Below are positions 25,613-35,497 of a stretch of DNA of 64,000 nt, piece by piece; positions within the stretch are counted from its first letter, which is position 1; every line of letters begins with the position of its first letter. The notes beneath the pieces were generated by a model that did no database searches, was not told where the DNA came from, and was given only the letters and a program-made list of their open reading frames with translations. The stretch comes from Lentinus brumalis (taxonomy: Eukaryota > Basidiomycota > Agaricomycetes > Polyporales > Polyporaceae): the NCBI GenBank assembly GCA_001792895.1, contig MARA01000003.1, positions 1,922,001-1,986,000 of the forward strand, read 5' to 3'. A program made the translations under genes and the position numbers.

Positions 25613-27453
25613 TCATACGCTGTCCGCGATGAGCCGCTGCGGCGCCTCGACCCAGCCCCGCCAGGCCTCCATGAACGCAACGAGCTCAGCGCCCTCGACG
25701 ACCCGGTGGTCCGCCGACCAGCTCACGCCCACCTTGAGCCTGCGCTCGCCACGTCCGTCCCCGCGATCGACGTCCCACACCCACTTCGCGCGGCCAATCG
25801 CGACGATGGCGACGCCGCCCCCGGGGACGAGCACGGGCGCGGCGGAGTCTACGGCGCCGATGCCGCCGACGTTGGACACGCTGACGGTGCCGCCGCGCCG
25901 GGGCATCTCTGCGGGCGTGAGCGCGCAGGGGACCTGGCGGCCGAGGTGGGAGAGGTGCTTGAGCTGCGCGGCGAGGGCGTAGACGGAGAGCGTGTCGGCG
26001 CGCTGGAGGGTGGGCGTGTAGAGGCCGGTGGGGGTGGAGAGGGCGATGGAGATGTCGGCGTGCGGGCGGAGGGTGAGGGTCGGTTTCGGTGCTGCGCCTT
26101 GGCTGGAGGAGGGGGAGGGGGAGGAGGATGATGAGGGGGTGATGGAGGAGCGGAAGAGCGGCCAGTCGAGCATGGCGCGGGAGAGGGTTTTGAGGAGGAT
26201 GGGGAGGTAGGTAAGGCGGGTGTAGTGTGCGCTTTCGGGGACTGGCGGGGGCGATGGGGTGCGTGGAAGGAGGCGGGGGAGATGACTGGGTCGTGTTTCG
26301 GGTGGTGGGAGGGTGGGAGGTAGTGCTGGGGGATGTGAGCGTTGAGGGTGGGGAGCATGCCATGCAGTTCTGTGAGGTCGAGAGTGGTGGAGCAGCTGTG
26401 AATTCGCGTCAGTAGTCTTGCAGATGATGGACAGACTATATGGTAAGAGTGACTGACCTGAACTGCGGGATGGCAAGGCTCTGTTGCGCAAGTCAGTGGG
26501 CCGACGCGGGAGATATAGATGGCGCGAACTGACCTTCTCCATAGCTTTCCACATGTTATGTCTGGTACGGCTCAGCTCAACCACAACATCCTGGCCATCC
26601 TGAGAGACGCCTGGATGGAACGCCGCATGGGACGCGACTTCCTGCTTCGCACCTCCCTGTAGGAACGCGTCTACATCGCGCTTCTCTATGCGTCCGCCCT
26701 TGCCACTGCCTGGGGCAAGTTTGCTAAGGTCCACGCCGCGTTCGCGCGCATAATGGCGAACGGAGGGCGCCGCGAGCACGTCATGACTGGCAGCTGCGGA
26801 GGTACGTGCCTCCAGCGTTGTATTGGGGTCGAGAGGATGCGGTCGACGAGTCGGAGAGCGTGACTGCGTCTGTTCTGGAGCTGACTTCTGAGGCGGAGCG
26901 TCGGGGTGCTGCACGGGCTCATCGGGAGGGGTCGTCATCAGGGACGACTGCACGTCCTCCTCTGCGGCGGCAGCAGAGTCGTCGGCGACCTCAATGGTAC
27001 ACAGGTCTTGGCCGACCTTCGCGACCTGGCCCTCCTCCACGAAGAGCTCTTTTACGATGCCGTCAAACGGGCTGGTGATCTCTACGCTGGCCTTGTCGCT
27101 CTGGACTTCGCAGAGGGGGTCGAAGGTGTGCACGGCGGCGGAGGGCTTGATGTTCCTGCGGGTTGGGAGGGTCAAGGACCGGTCTGCCCGGGATGCTCAC
27201 CATGTAGTCAGGCCACGAACCATTTGATGACCTCGACCTCTGTGATGCCCTCGCCGATGTCCGCGAGCTTGAACCGCTTGAGTGCGGCGGCTGCGCGCGA
27301 GGTGTGGAAGAGCGCGCGGGGGATGGAACGGCACGCGAAGGTTGCGGGACGTCTGAGGAGCATCGGGGGACGTGGGGGGATGCAGACAAGAGGGCGCGCA
27401 GAGGACCTTATAGCATTGGCGGCGTCGAAGATCCGGGCTTGGACGCTGCTCAC
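25613..27453 (-). CDS. Branched-chain 2-oxoacid dehydrogenase E2 (lipoamide acyltransferase)
   Basis: This is the acyltransferase core of the mitochondrial branched-chain keto acid dehydrogenase, used in Val/Leu/Ile breakdown. From the start at 27453 there is an Arg-rich presequence, then [20 protein letters not shown] opening the lipoyl domain; the lipoylated lysine is in [18 protein letters not shown] Pro/Ser-rich linker leads to the E3-binding domain ([34 protein letters not shown]). The acyltransferase domain follows, with [17 protein letters not shown] and the active-site region [17 protein letters not shown], where the usual Asp of DHRxxDG is Glu. Stop is at 25615-25613. Several introns lie between 26370 and 27240. 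It shares a 169-base upstream region with clathrin light chain. The subtype (branched-chain rather than pyruvate) rests on the [10 protein letters not shown] and ADIGEGI signatures. Confidence 0.9.
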
Positions 27454-27622
27454 ATGAGCCCCGCCATCGGGCGTCTCTCCGCCCGCGATGGCTGCCTCCG
27501 CCAGTAAGTAAGTGGTAAGTACAGCTACTTACCTGGGCTTACTGCGCTGTTTACCCGTATTTGGCCTCATAGGCGTCCAGTGCCAGCGACGACGAGCACA
27601 CCGACCACGACGACCACGAGCC

Positions 27623-28600
27623 ATGTCCGACGACTTCCTTCAGCGCGAGAGCGACATCCTCGGCGACGAGTTCGGCACCCCCACCGGCGGCACCTACGCG
27701 ACTGCTGGCGGCGACATCGACTTCGACCTCGCTGCCTCTGCCTTCCCCGAGATCTCGCTTGACGGCTCCGGAGACATCTCCTCCCCGCCCGTCGCCCCTC
27801 CGCTCAGCAGCTCGGGCAGCTTCTCATTTGACGACTTCAGCACCCCGCCCCAGTCGCACGCATCCGAGGTCAAGGTCACGGGAGATGACGAGATCGAGAA
27901 GTTCGAGAGCGAGTTCCCGGACATTGAGGTGCCCCAGGTGCGTGCTGGCGTGTAGCTGCCTGCATTCGTCCCTCATGGGCTGGTTGTATGCGCGAAACAG
28001 CAAGCCATCTCTCCTCCAAGGCAGCAACCTATCTTCGGCCAGACACCCACCTTCGCACCCCAGCCCGCATACTCCTCCACCCCCATCTTGAACCAGTCAC
28101 TTGAGGAAGACGAGCCAGAGGTCATCAAGTACGTCCCCCCGGACATGTAGTATTGTATACAACGGCTGACGACACACAAAGGCAATGGCGCGAGAAGCAG
28201 GCGGAGGAGATCAAGGCCCGCGACGAGGCCTCAAAAGCCAAGCGGCAAGAGACCATCGGCAAGGCCGAGCGCGCCATCGATCAGTTCTACGAGGAGTACG
28301 CTGCGAAGAAGGAGCGCAACATCCGCGAGAACAAGTACGTATCTTCGCTGTCTCTACACGCTCTTGTGCTCACCCGTTCGCCCCAGGGAGCACGAGGAGG
28401 AGTTCCTCGCCGACCTCAATGCGTCACTCTCCCAGGGCACCACCTGGCAGCGCATCTGCTCCCTCATCGAGCTGGAGAACTCGCAGAGCAAGACCATTGC
28501 GCGCTCGGGCCCGAACTCGACCGACCTCACGCGCTTCAAGGAGGTCCTGCTCCGTCTGAAGCGCGAGGGCGATGCTGCGCCGGGCGCAGCTGGTTACTAG
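27623..28600 (+). CDS. CLC1: Clathrin light chain
   Basis: The light chain binds clathrin heavy chain and regulates coat assembly in endocytosis and Golgi traffic. Four exons fit exactly: 27623-27937, 28001-28128, 28182-28334 and 28387-28600, all GT-AG, totalling 269 codons, within the family range. The N-terminus is acidic and low-complexity (MSDDFLQRESDILGDEFG; GDDEIEKFESEFPDIEVPQ). The central coiled coil that binds the heavy chain starts at QWREKQAEEIKARDEASKAK and runs through YEEYAAKKERNIRENKEHEE. The C-terminal part has TTWQRICSLIELENSQSKT, a conserved light-chain block, and ends GDAAPGAAGY. The protein is clear; nothing unusual is seen. Confidence 0.95.
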
Positions 28601-29738
28601 TTGGCTCGCTGGATATGTGAGTTGTATATCGGACTGGACTACATTACATACCTTATTATAAGCTTCTCAATCGTGCCCGACATGACTGACTGCAGCGCTC
28701 AGCGGCCTTCCGATGCGCGGCCCATTCTGTGCTTGTCGTATGCGCGTATGGTCGTGCAATTCACCTGCTCGCTCATGTGGGACCGCGGCGAATGCAAGCA
28801 GGCCATCAAATTTGGGGCTTGCGCACAGAGTTTCACTAGCGTCCTCATCGTTTGCTCCGGCATCTTTTCGGTCAGTCGACGTCGCACCTGCTTGTCGTCC
28901 GCCGCATCCTGCGTCTCCCGATGACCCACCGAGGACGAGGTTGGTCACCTTTACTCCGCCGCCGCGTTCACAAGTTGTGATAAGCAATGACGGAAGTGTG
29001 CGCGAGATCTCCATTTTCCGACTCCCTGTCCTAGAGCTGCGGAAATCGACAGCCACCTACACATGTAAGTAGACGCAAACGATGAGTGCCGCCACATGAG
29101 AATACGTGGGCACCCCGTGTAACAGTACAGCGGGCCGTCGGTTATGGACTGCTTCGGATTCCTCAATCCCTCTGCGTCTCAAGACGATCTACAGGCACAG
29201 TTTTGCCGACTTTTGACGATGCCCGGTCCATCACTAACCTCATCGCTGCCGTCACCAGTCTCGGGGCGACCTGCCCTGACCTGTCGGCAATGATACTGGC
29301 TTGCATCAAGTTGAATGTTCTTCTGCTTGCTCGTCGGCGAGGCAGCCAACGGCTATCGGTCCCGCTCAAAGGCCAGAGGGCTAAAGCTCAGGTTCTGCAT
29401 GTTGAGAGTTGTTGAGCCGTAGAAGAGGACGTGTTCAGACAAGCCGGGACGAGAGTTAGTCTGCTTCCGTTCAAGGGGGTCTTCCACTAAGGCAACTTTC
29501 AACACGTTGTCCATGTTGTCACCGCTCAGGACCTGGCTGAACAGCTCACAGACTGGAAAGAATGTTCCCTAGGACTCACACCGGATTGGTTGTGCAGAAG
29601 GATGCACAGCGTGCACCGCTAGGTGTCCTGATGCAGCGGGAACAACATACAGGAATAGACAAGAAACTAGTCTCGAGATTCGATATTGAGCGACTGCGAA
29701 TGTGCAAGAAGACACGACATACCAAACAACCCTGACCT
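28601..29738. other. Convergent intergenic region with a repeat fragment
   Basis: 1.1 kb between the 3' ends of clathrin light chain and the uL30m gene. It contains no recognisable intact gene, only the short family fragment at 29174-29390 described separately. Open frames around 28667-29056 on both strands have no motifs. Confidence 0.55.
29174..29390 (+). pseudogene. Diverged fragment (copy D) of the unknown repeated family
   Basis: The plus strand reads RSITNLIAAVTSLGATCPDL and KLNVLLLARRRGSQ, aligning with TNLIAAVLSLQEGSPDDLP and the following hydrophobic stretch of copies A-C. The upstream bases also align (GACTGCTTC ... CTACAG), in a different frame. It is more diverged than the other copies and has lost the C-terminal part. 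Function unknown. Confidence 0.55.
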
Positions 29739-30140
29739 CTATAGGTCAACCTGCAACTTCGACCCGGTTACCGAGTACCCTCTCGGAGCCTTCCTCTCCT
29801 GCCTCTGCTCCCACTTCGTGCGGACGGCCGACTCTGGGACGTTCTCGACGGTCACGAGTTCCTTCACAGTCAGGATCTTGCCCGCAATATCTGGCGTGTG
29901 TCTGTGGTAGACGGTTTGCAGTCGTCTGTGGATGCCGAGGGCCTCAAGAGTGCCCTTGATATTTTGCGGGAGTGAGATGGCGGAGCGACGGAGGGTGATG
30001 CGGTAGTGGGTAAGGGGTTCGCCGGTCGTCGTCGACGACTGCGCTGTTGACGAGGCAGTTGAAGTCGCAAGGGAGCGGCGGCACTGCGCCTTCGCCAAAG
30101 AAGATGCGCACGAGCGCAGAGAAGCGGCGGCGGTAAACAT
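29739..30140 (-). CDS. MRPL33: Mitochondrial ribosomal protein uL30m
   Basis: This is a single-exon gene of 133 codons. The start at 30140 gives a Ser/Ala/Arg presequence (MFTAAASLRSCASSLAKAQC). The uL30 fold follows: LTHYRITLRRSAISLPQNIK, then GTLEALGIHRRLQTVYHRHT, the two helices and strand that contact 23S-type rRNA in the large subunit. The end, VTGSKLQVDL with stop at 29741-29739, is a short extension beyond the bacterial-length domain. It is divergent from RAD4, 300 bases apart. Confidence 0.88.
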   Translation of the reverse strand: MFTAAASLRSCASSLAKAQCRRSLATSTASSTAQSSTTTGEPLTHYRITLRRSAISLPQNIKGTLEALGIHRRLQTVYHRHTPDIAGKILTVKELVTVENVPESAVRTKWEQRQERKAPRGYSVTGSKLQVDL

Positions 30141-30440
30141 AGTGAGCGGCGGCGGTGAGAGGGCGGGAGCGTGCTCGTCGTCGTCGGGACAGCGAGCTCG
30201 GCGGGCAGAACTGCAGGCACGTGAGACACGCGAAGACGCCGGCCCTAAATACGATGCGTCGCGTGAACCGCGTCGCCCTCCTCCGAGTCCCACCTCTCCA
30301 GCTTCTGCTGGCCGCGACTCTTCTTTCTGGTGGTTATTAAGACTCGGGTTGTGCACTCTATTCGATCGCTTGGCCCTAACCACATCCTACGCGCGACCCC
30401 TACTCACGACGCGTCACACCTCCTCTGTCACAACCCCACG

Positions 30441-33400
30441 ATGTCCTTCCGGAGGGTAAATAGGTCGAAGAAGGTGCGTTGATAATCGAATTACGATTTA
30501 CATAACCCAACACCCTTCAAGGTCCCTGGGGTTAAACTTCGACCAGCTGGCCCAAGTTCCCGTAAGGAGGCACCGACACCAGATCCATCATGGACACATA
30601 GCTCTGGGCTTGACTCCGACGATGAAACTACCAACATGGACATATGTCCTCGCCCGTTCAAGGGCTTTGTATTATGCGCTACCGGCATCAGCGACAAGGT
30701 GAGTCTTCCAGTCTTCCCCTCGTTCCAACCAATACAACACACCTACTCTGTGGGACCATCCAACCACCATGAGTCTATGACTTGCGAAGCCTAATGCCGC
30801 CGCAGGACGGGAATCAATTCCAAATTGACAGGTGGCTAACAGGGTGTTATGACGGTGTAGAGGTGAAGTCACTCATCATATGTGCCGGTGGTTACGGGCG
30901 TCATTCAGAGGGGTCGTTTCTGACCCCACGTTCGATCCACTCTGTCTCATCACGTCTTTGAAAGTTCTCGACTGATGTTCGTTCTGTCCTTAGACTTCCC
31001 TCTTCAAGCTTGCCCTGGAGCTGGGTGCCCAGTGTCTGAGCGACCTCACGGACAGGGTTACCCATCTGATCGCTGAAGAGGCAGGTAGCCCGAAGTACAG
31101 GGTACGCGACATTCCCTCTACGAGCACGGAGTCACGCTCACTTGGATTGATAGTTTGCCCTCGAGAATAGAATACCAATCATGCACCCATCATGGATCAT
31201 CGAGAGCCATCAGGTCTGGCTACACGGGGACGACGTCGACGTCCCATTCAGCATCAAACAGCACCGTCTACCGCCCTTCACCGGCGTCGTCCTCTGCGTC
31301 TCAGGAATTGAGGACGTCAGCAAGCGCATGCAGATTAACCACGAGGTGACCAAGGCAGGCGGCATGTACGTGAAGCAGCTCGAGCGGCCCGTCAAGGTCA
31401 CGCACCTACTCTGCGCGAACACGAGCGAGGGTGAGACTGAGAAGGTGCGATACGCACAGAAGTTCAATGAGAAGGGCGAGGCACGCATACGCATCGTCTG
31501 GGAAGACTGGTTCTGGGACTCGCTGCGGTTCGGTGGGCGGTTCGACGAGGAGAGGTATCTCGTGTCAAATCCACGTCCGCCCCCTAGGGTATTGCCTGCT
31601 GGTATGTTGACCTCTTTTCTTTAGACCGGTCCGACATGCTGACTTGGACATACAGAGCCGATGCCCGCTGCCACATCTTCGTCTGCACCGGACGATAGCG
31701 GCCTCTCCTCCGAGATCCATAACGCCCAAACCTCCGCCGTGCGTCCGAACAGTTCATCACACCAAGCAGCCCAAGAGGAGGAGGAAATTGCATCAGGCCG
31801 GCGTGTCCCAGCGATGACCCTCCACCTGTGGGAGAGCATCCTCAAACCGCGCGGATTCGAAGTGCAGGGTGGGAGGCTTGTGCGAAGCCCATCCAAGTCG
31901 CAGAATCCCGAGGCTGCGAAAGCCGCTGCAGAGGCGCAGCGGCGGGCAGGCTCGCCATCACGCGCCGGCCCCAGTGGACTAGGACGGCGCGGGACGCTGA
32001 AGAACCTGGACGCGGACGAGGGCGAACGACGGCCCAGTGCTCTGTCTACGTTCCAGCGTTCACGATCATCTTTCCTCCCCGCCCCCAAGGACGTATCTAC
32101 GCCCGTTGGAGGCGTCCGGCTCTTCCAGCGCAACGCGACCATGTCGCGCACATCATCCTTCCTGCAGCGCTCCGTGGGGAGCGTCATGGCTCAGGGCGGG
32201 ATCTCAACCGACATCCCCATCGCGTCGACGTCCGCCATTGCCGACGCCGCGCCGGAAGATGCAGATGCAGATGCACTCTCGCATGGGACGGGTGTTACGG
32301 ACGGGGCGAAGGTCATCTTCAGCGGCTTGCGGTTCCGTGCGCTGGGCGAGGCCAGGTGCGCGAACGTGAAGAGCGCGATTGAGGAATGTGGGGGAACGTG
32401 GGTTGGTGTGGACGATGACGATGACGTGGATTTTGTCGTTGTGCGGCTTGTGAGGTGCGTTCTGCTCGAAATGTCCAGTTGTCGGCACGATGCTGACATC
32501 TGCCCAGTGGGAGCAACATCTTCCGGCAAGAAAGCGACGAGGTGGAACGCGCGAAGTACAGGACGGAATGCTGGCTAGAGCGATGCATGTTCGAAGAGCG
32601 TATTTGCGCCCCAGAGGAGCACGTCGCGTTCACTCCCCTCAAGGTCGAGGTTCCTGTTCCTAGGGCAGACGAAATTCTGCTCAGCTGCTCTGGGCTGGAC
32701 CATGCAGAGACATGTACTGTCCGAAGACTGCTCCGCGCACTTGGCATCGGCCTCGCGCCGGCCTTCTCTCGCCGGTCAACACACTTGCTCTGTCCATCGG
32801 GTGAAGGCGCGAAGGCGGAGAAGGCGCGGGAGTGGGGGACACCTATCGTCGACATGGCGTGGCTTGCAGCAATCGCGAACACGGGTGAGATTCCCCCCAC
32901 ACAACCATCCGCCGCCGATGACGACGCCCTCGACCTGCCGGTCGCGCAGGGGAGCTGGATGGCACCGGAGCCAACTTCCGTCGCCAAGACCGATACGACG
33001 GGTAAGGGCAAGGAGAAGGCAAGAGATGACAAGATGGTGGACATCACGAACGCCGAGTCAGCTCCGCGGTCGCAGAGTCTATCGTACTACGACCCTCCGC
33101 CAGATGACGAGCGCCCGGGGCAGGCAGAGCAAATGGAGGCGTTCGGGATGCCGAGCATGCTCCTGGGCCAGTCCCAGTCCCTAACTCGCCCACCGACACC
33201 CTCAAAGGGCAGCGCAAAGTCCGCAGCCCGACTTACGCAGGCGTCAGAGCCACAAGATGACGCCGTCGTTGTCTCCATCCCGTCAAAGCTCTCTGAAGAC
33301 CGTCGCGTCCCGTCGTCCGCGTCGCCCTCCCCGCTGCGCATGCCCGGACTCGGAACCCCGCGCGACCACCCAGCACTCCGGTGAAGGTGACGAAACAGGT

Positions 33401-33991
33401 GACGGCCGTCATACAAGAGCGCATCACTTCGCTGCTCGGGAAACGGCGCTCGGAGGAGGAACAAGGCGGGGGGAGCGTCAGGAGTCTGGTCCGGCCAAGC
33501 TGCAGGGGCATGACTCGCGGCGGGACGGTAAGCGGTCGCGCCCGCTGCAGCGCACACGCTCGAACATGTCCTATTCGGAGCTCATCTCGCCCCCGTACGC
33601 CGCGAAAGGCAAGGGCGTCGCTCGTAACATGGAATTACCATTCGCTCAAGCACTGGCGGTGGAGTCGCAGCAGGAGGAGTTCGACGAGGCGGAGAACAGC
33701 TTCCTTGCGGCGGAGCGGGAGGCCGAGGGCGCCGTGCGCGTCGCATATGCGGACCCACGGGAGAACGGAGAGCTGGAGCGGCTCAAGGTTCTCTTCCAGT
33801 CTGGCGGGAAGGGGGCCGAGCCAAGGAAGGAAGGGTGGGAGGTCGAGATGAGCATGGAGATGGATGCGGAGGTGACGTTGCCGCAGCTTCCGGACGTGCT
33901 GGCTGCGTCTGGGTCGGGTTCGAGGAAGGGTAGTGGGAGTCGCGCGGGGAGGAGCAGGAGAGGCAGGGGGAGGAGGGGTGCGAAGGCGTAG
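30441..33991 (+). CDS. RAD4: Four-BRCT replication/checkpoint scaffold, Rad4/Dpb11/TopBP1 family
   Basis: Dpb11/Rad4 links CDK-phosphorylated Sld proteins to the replisome and activates the ATR-type checkpoint. After MSFRRVNRSKK and an intron, BRCT1 begins at RPFKGFVLCATGISDK (about residue 55), with HLIAEEAGSPKYR. BRCT2 is PFTGVVLCVSGIEDVSKRMQ through IRIVWEDWFWDSL. After a long Ser/Pro linker, BRCT3 is DGAKVIFSGLRFRALGEARC through TECWLERCMFE, and BRCT4 is EILLSCSGLDHAETC through GTPIVDMAWLAAI. The C-terminal tail is disordered and basic, ending at TAG 33989-33991. The first large intron (about 30705-30993) is unusually long. Two frame steps, each equal to one missing base, occur near 33365-33375 and in a six-G run at 33468-33473. 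The last ~280 coding bases were duplicated to 15634-15915. Confidence 0.9.
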
Positions 33992-34329
33992 TATGGTAGT
34001 GTGCTGAGACCCTGTGGCCACTGTGCATGGGCTCGCGAACTACCTGACTCGGAACGAGAGACCCCATGTATCTTATACGTATGTTTTGGTTAGTCACTAG
34101 CATCGCTATGAGTCGCTACTCAGAAGGTACACGCGAGAGCAAGTGGACCGTTTGGTACTTGACAGCAGTCGAGACTCGATGACTACCCGTCCGCCTGCGC
34201 AAGCCTCCGACATGTGCATGCTGTGAACGATGTTCTGGTCGCCTGGCGGATGGATTCTGTTGAATACGCCGAGACGATGTCGATATGTGCCCATTAAGTA
34301 CGATATTAACAACCTCTCGACTGACAAGA
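33992..34329. other. RAD4 3' flank
   Basis: About 340 bases of non-coding sequence shared almost base for base with 15301-15630 in the inverted arm. No gene or clear signal was seen. Confidence 0.5.
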
Positions 34330-34890
34330 CTTAGACTCCCCTCGAAGCCCCCTCGACTTCGCCAGCTCCACCCGCAAAGCGTCCTCCCTGTGGTGCAGGT
34401 CCGCGAGCTTCTCTCGGAAGCTGCGCCCCGCGCCGTCTCTCACCTAGTGGTCCGGCCCTTGTGCAATGAGGAGCTGGAAGGAAGCTCCAAGGCCGTCAGC
34501 GCCATCGAGGTCGACAACGACCAACTTGAGCGAGTGGGGCGGCTGCTTAGGGAAATTGAGCTTGAGTCCGCAATTTGGCGGGGATCGGCCGCTGGTTAGC
34601 TTGACGGCCAGAAGTCGGAAGACCATGCCGGCGAGCCAGTAGGACTAGCGATGAATGAGGGAGGGGGAAGGTCGGGCCGGGAGTCTTCCTGCCACAAGCT
34701 GAGGACGGCGGTGATTATGTTTGTGACGGATGGAGCGGCATTGTCGCAAAGTCGAGTCTGTATAGTGTTCTGTCGCTAGGCAACTGCGAGTGGGGCTGGA
34801 ACCGTGAAGCAGTATTGGGCGACGATTTTGTCTACAGACGACGTCGAGCCGCTGAGGATGTGGTTAGTGGGAGCGTTGGGTGCTTCTGCC
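34330..34890 (-). pseudogene. Decayed copy B of the unknown repeated gene family
   Basis: This is the counterpart of copy A in the parental arm. The minus strand shows SPPNCGLKLNFPKQPPHSLK and VVVDLDGADGLGASFQLLIA, with a stop after QGPDH where copy C reads through (GLGDKVRNGAMRGFLEKLAD). Upstream parts are in other frames. The shared stop in A and B shows the decay began before the segmental duplication. Confidence 0.68.
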
Positions 34891-35497
34891 ACGGTCCTAG
34901 GTTGGATCAGTAGGCCTTTACTGTCTGTGTAGCATGTGTATCTGTGGTTGACTCACGCATGTTTGATTTGTCCACAGCGTTTGTGGTGGTTTACGAGGAG
35001 GAGTACGAGGTTGTACGTCCGAGTCACGCGGCGCGGGTAAGTTCGCATTAGCGCTGGTGACGGGTGGCTGTGAGCGCGCCTTGTTCGAGTCGTCAGTGGC
35101 TCAGACTCTTTCTCCTACCCTCTACGCCGTCACTACAGGGCTTCGACCGACAAGCCTGTGAGTGAGCCCGCAATGGTCACCGATGTTATATGCACTGACT
35201 GGACCGCAAAGTCCACAGCATCGACCGTCTGCCAGTGCACAAAGAGACCCCAGTCCTCGTCGGGCCAAAGCGTGCACCTCCCCTTCAGGTGGGAACAATA
35301 GCGGACAGCACAGCGAGCTCTATTGTTCGCCGACTTGGTATGTCCAGCCCTCGATTATGGCCTGGTCCGCATTAAGGTCGCGTGGACTCATCGACCTGAT
35401 TGGCCAGATCCCGTGAGGGTGCAAACCACCACCGTGCGGTACAAAAGAGCGCGTCCCTCGCGCGTCTGAAGGTTGGTGGCCTCTCTCCTCTACCACC
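34891..35497. other. FunK1 upstream region with a conserved small open frame
   Basis: About 600 bases between family copy B and the kinase start. The plus strand at about 34985-35163 reads VVVYEEEYEVV, then in a shifted frame GKFALALVTGGCERALFESS; in the other arm the same sequence is a single 70-codon frame (14704-14492, minus). No family is recognised. The rest is presumed kinase promoter. Confidence 0.4.
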
